A stretch of 64,000 nt of DNA, taken from contig NZ_CP025197.1 in assembly GCF_002844395.1 (NCBI RefSeq), positions 1,798,001 to 1,862,000 on the forward strand, written 5' to 3'. The translations under genes were made by a program, and so were the position numbers. Source of the DNA: Acetivibrio saccincola. GTDB taxonomy: Bacteria > Bacillota > Clostridia > Acetivibrionales > Acetivibrionaceae. Position 1 is the stretch's first letter. Every line of letters starts with the position of its first letter. Of this stretch, positions 63,531 through 64,000 are shown one piece after another. Below the pieces are notes generated by a model that saw only the letters and a program-made list of their open reading frames with translations, was not told where the DNA came from and did no database searches.

Positions 63531-63810
63531 TCAATTTCCGTTATTTCTTTTTAAAATTTGCCATGCAGAAAAACCTATTCCAGGCAGGGAACCCCAATCA
63601 AATATAAAAGCTACCCACCACAACCTGCGATACGGATTAGACGGGAAAATCAAAAAAGCCGCACAAATAAGGCATCCTGATAAAAACGGAATCCAGGAAG
63701 GAGCAGGCTTACGTTTAATATACCCCTGCCAAAAAACCATCCAATTTAAAATAAAAATCCAAAACCCGGGTACCTAAAATCAAAGAAATCAAATATTGCA
63801 TATTTTTCAC
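63531..63810 (-). pseudogene. Small membrane protein, frameshifted
   Basis: One frame opens at a GTG (63810) 8 nt after AGAGAGGA and reads KNMQYLISLILGTR. A shift near 63775 (GGGTTTTGG) moves into FWIFILNWMVFWQGYIKR, which continues through about three hydrophobic segments to a TGA at 63531. The joined protein would be about 93 residues. I do not recognise it. Confidence 0.5.
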
Positions 63811-63834
63811 AACACAAATCCTCTCTTTGATAAA

Positions 63835-64000
63835 CTACTCATTTATAATCTTATTTCTGTACACCAAATCTTCCCTAGCGGTAAAACCTCTTTTTTCCCA
63901 AAAGGAATTCCCAATTTGGTTATCTGAAAAAACAACCAGTGCCACTTTGTTAATCCCTTCTTTTTTCAGTGCATTCAAAGCCGCTTCAACTAAAGCACTT
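63835..64000 (-). CDS. GNAT-family acetyltransferase, C-terminal part
   Basis: Partial gene: 54 codons ending in TAG at 63835 and running off the right edge. The reading ALVEAALNALKKEGINKVAL, followed by SDNQIGNSFWEKRGFTARED, is the usual motif-B end of Gcn5-type acetyltransferases. Substrate unknown. Confidence 0.8.
   Translation of the reverse strand, partial: SALVEAALNALKKEGINKVALVVFSDNQIGNSFWEKRGFTAREDLVYRNKIINE

Noticed and set aside
1-64000. tRNA, rRNA or prophage genes
   Set aside because: I saw no tRNA- or rRNA-like segment and no structural phage gene; a covariance search would settle small RNAs.

Overview
The window looks like part of the chromosome of a low-GC, Gram-positive, anaerobic, cellulolytic clostridium of the cellulosome-forming Acetivibrio/Ruminiclostridium type. 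The evidence is AT-rich intergenic DNA, a family 9 glycoside hydrolase with a type I dockerin, a second dockerin protein, the clostridial IspH-ribosomal S1 fusion, a tyrS T-box leader, sporulation genes (gerW/ytfJ, a SpoVB-type flippase) and a multi-subunit 2-oxoacid:ferredoxin oxidoreductase. The genus is an inference; no rRNA or tRNA gene is present to fix it.

Layout. 1-2100: a minus-strand 2-oxoacid:ferredoxin oxidoreductase operon running off the left edge, led by a CO-dehydrogenase-beta-like gene. 2.4-9.7 kb: a DUF4914 P-loop protein, a PilZ protein, aroK-aroC, a tyrosine recombinase and an LCP cell-wall ligase. 9.8-14.8 kb: an M18 aminopeptidase remnant, two cyclic-di-GMP HD-GYP proteins and a histidinol-phosphatase. 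14.8-21.8 kb: tyrS with its T-box, mnmA-iscU-iscS, a YkuS-like protein, cheR, ndk and speH. 22-29.3 kb: ispH/rpsA, plsC, cmk, aroH, a HutP-family protein, a flavoprotein and an RpiR regulator. 29.4-37.2 kb: a divergent cellulosomal pair, an alpha-2-macroglobulin-like dockerin protein (frame-disrupted, thioester Cys absent) and a GH9-CBM3c-dockerin cellulase. 37.2-45.8 kb: a Yip1-like membrane protein, a biotin-dependent transcarboxylase/oxaloacetate decarboxylase trio, a membrane-anchored PilZ protein, mnmM, speB, speE and a DUF2809 protein. 46-48.1 kb: a compact three-gene XRE / ImmA-IrrE / PIN-like cassette, the best candidate here for an uncharacterised toxin-antitoxin or defence system. 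48.2-51.3 kb: a decayed accessory stretch with broken genes and long homopolymers. 51.3-63.3 kb: core genes (rluB, gerW, scpB-scpA, trpS, an M50 protease, CBS-CCA nucleotidyltransferase, SpoVB-like flippase, LTA synthase-like). 63.3-64 kb: two more broken genes and the end of a GNAT acetyltransferase.

Links between genes. aroK, aroC and aroH belong to aromatic amino-acid synthesis. iscS, iscU and mnmA supply sulfur for Fe-S clusters and tRNA thiolation, and mnmM works on the same wobble uridine. speH, speE and speB complete most of a spermidine route. Two PilZ proteins, a GGDEF-HD-GYP protein and an HD-GYP response regulator make cyclic-di-GMP signalling prominent.

Several reading frames are broken, some at homopolymer runs (5-11 nt). 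They may be real decay, phase variation or assembly error, and the entries state which seems likelier. Start codons were often moved from the longest ORF to a codon with a well-spaced Shine-Dalgarno sequence.
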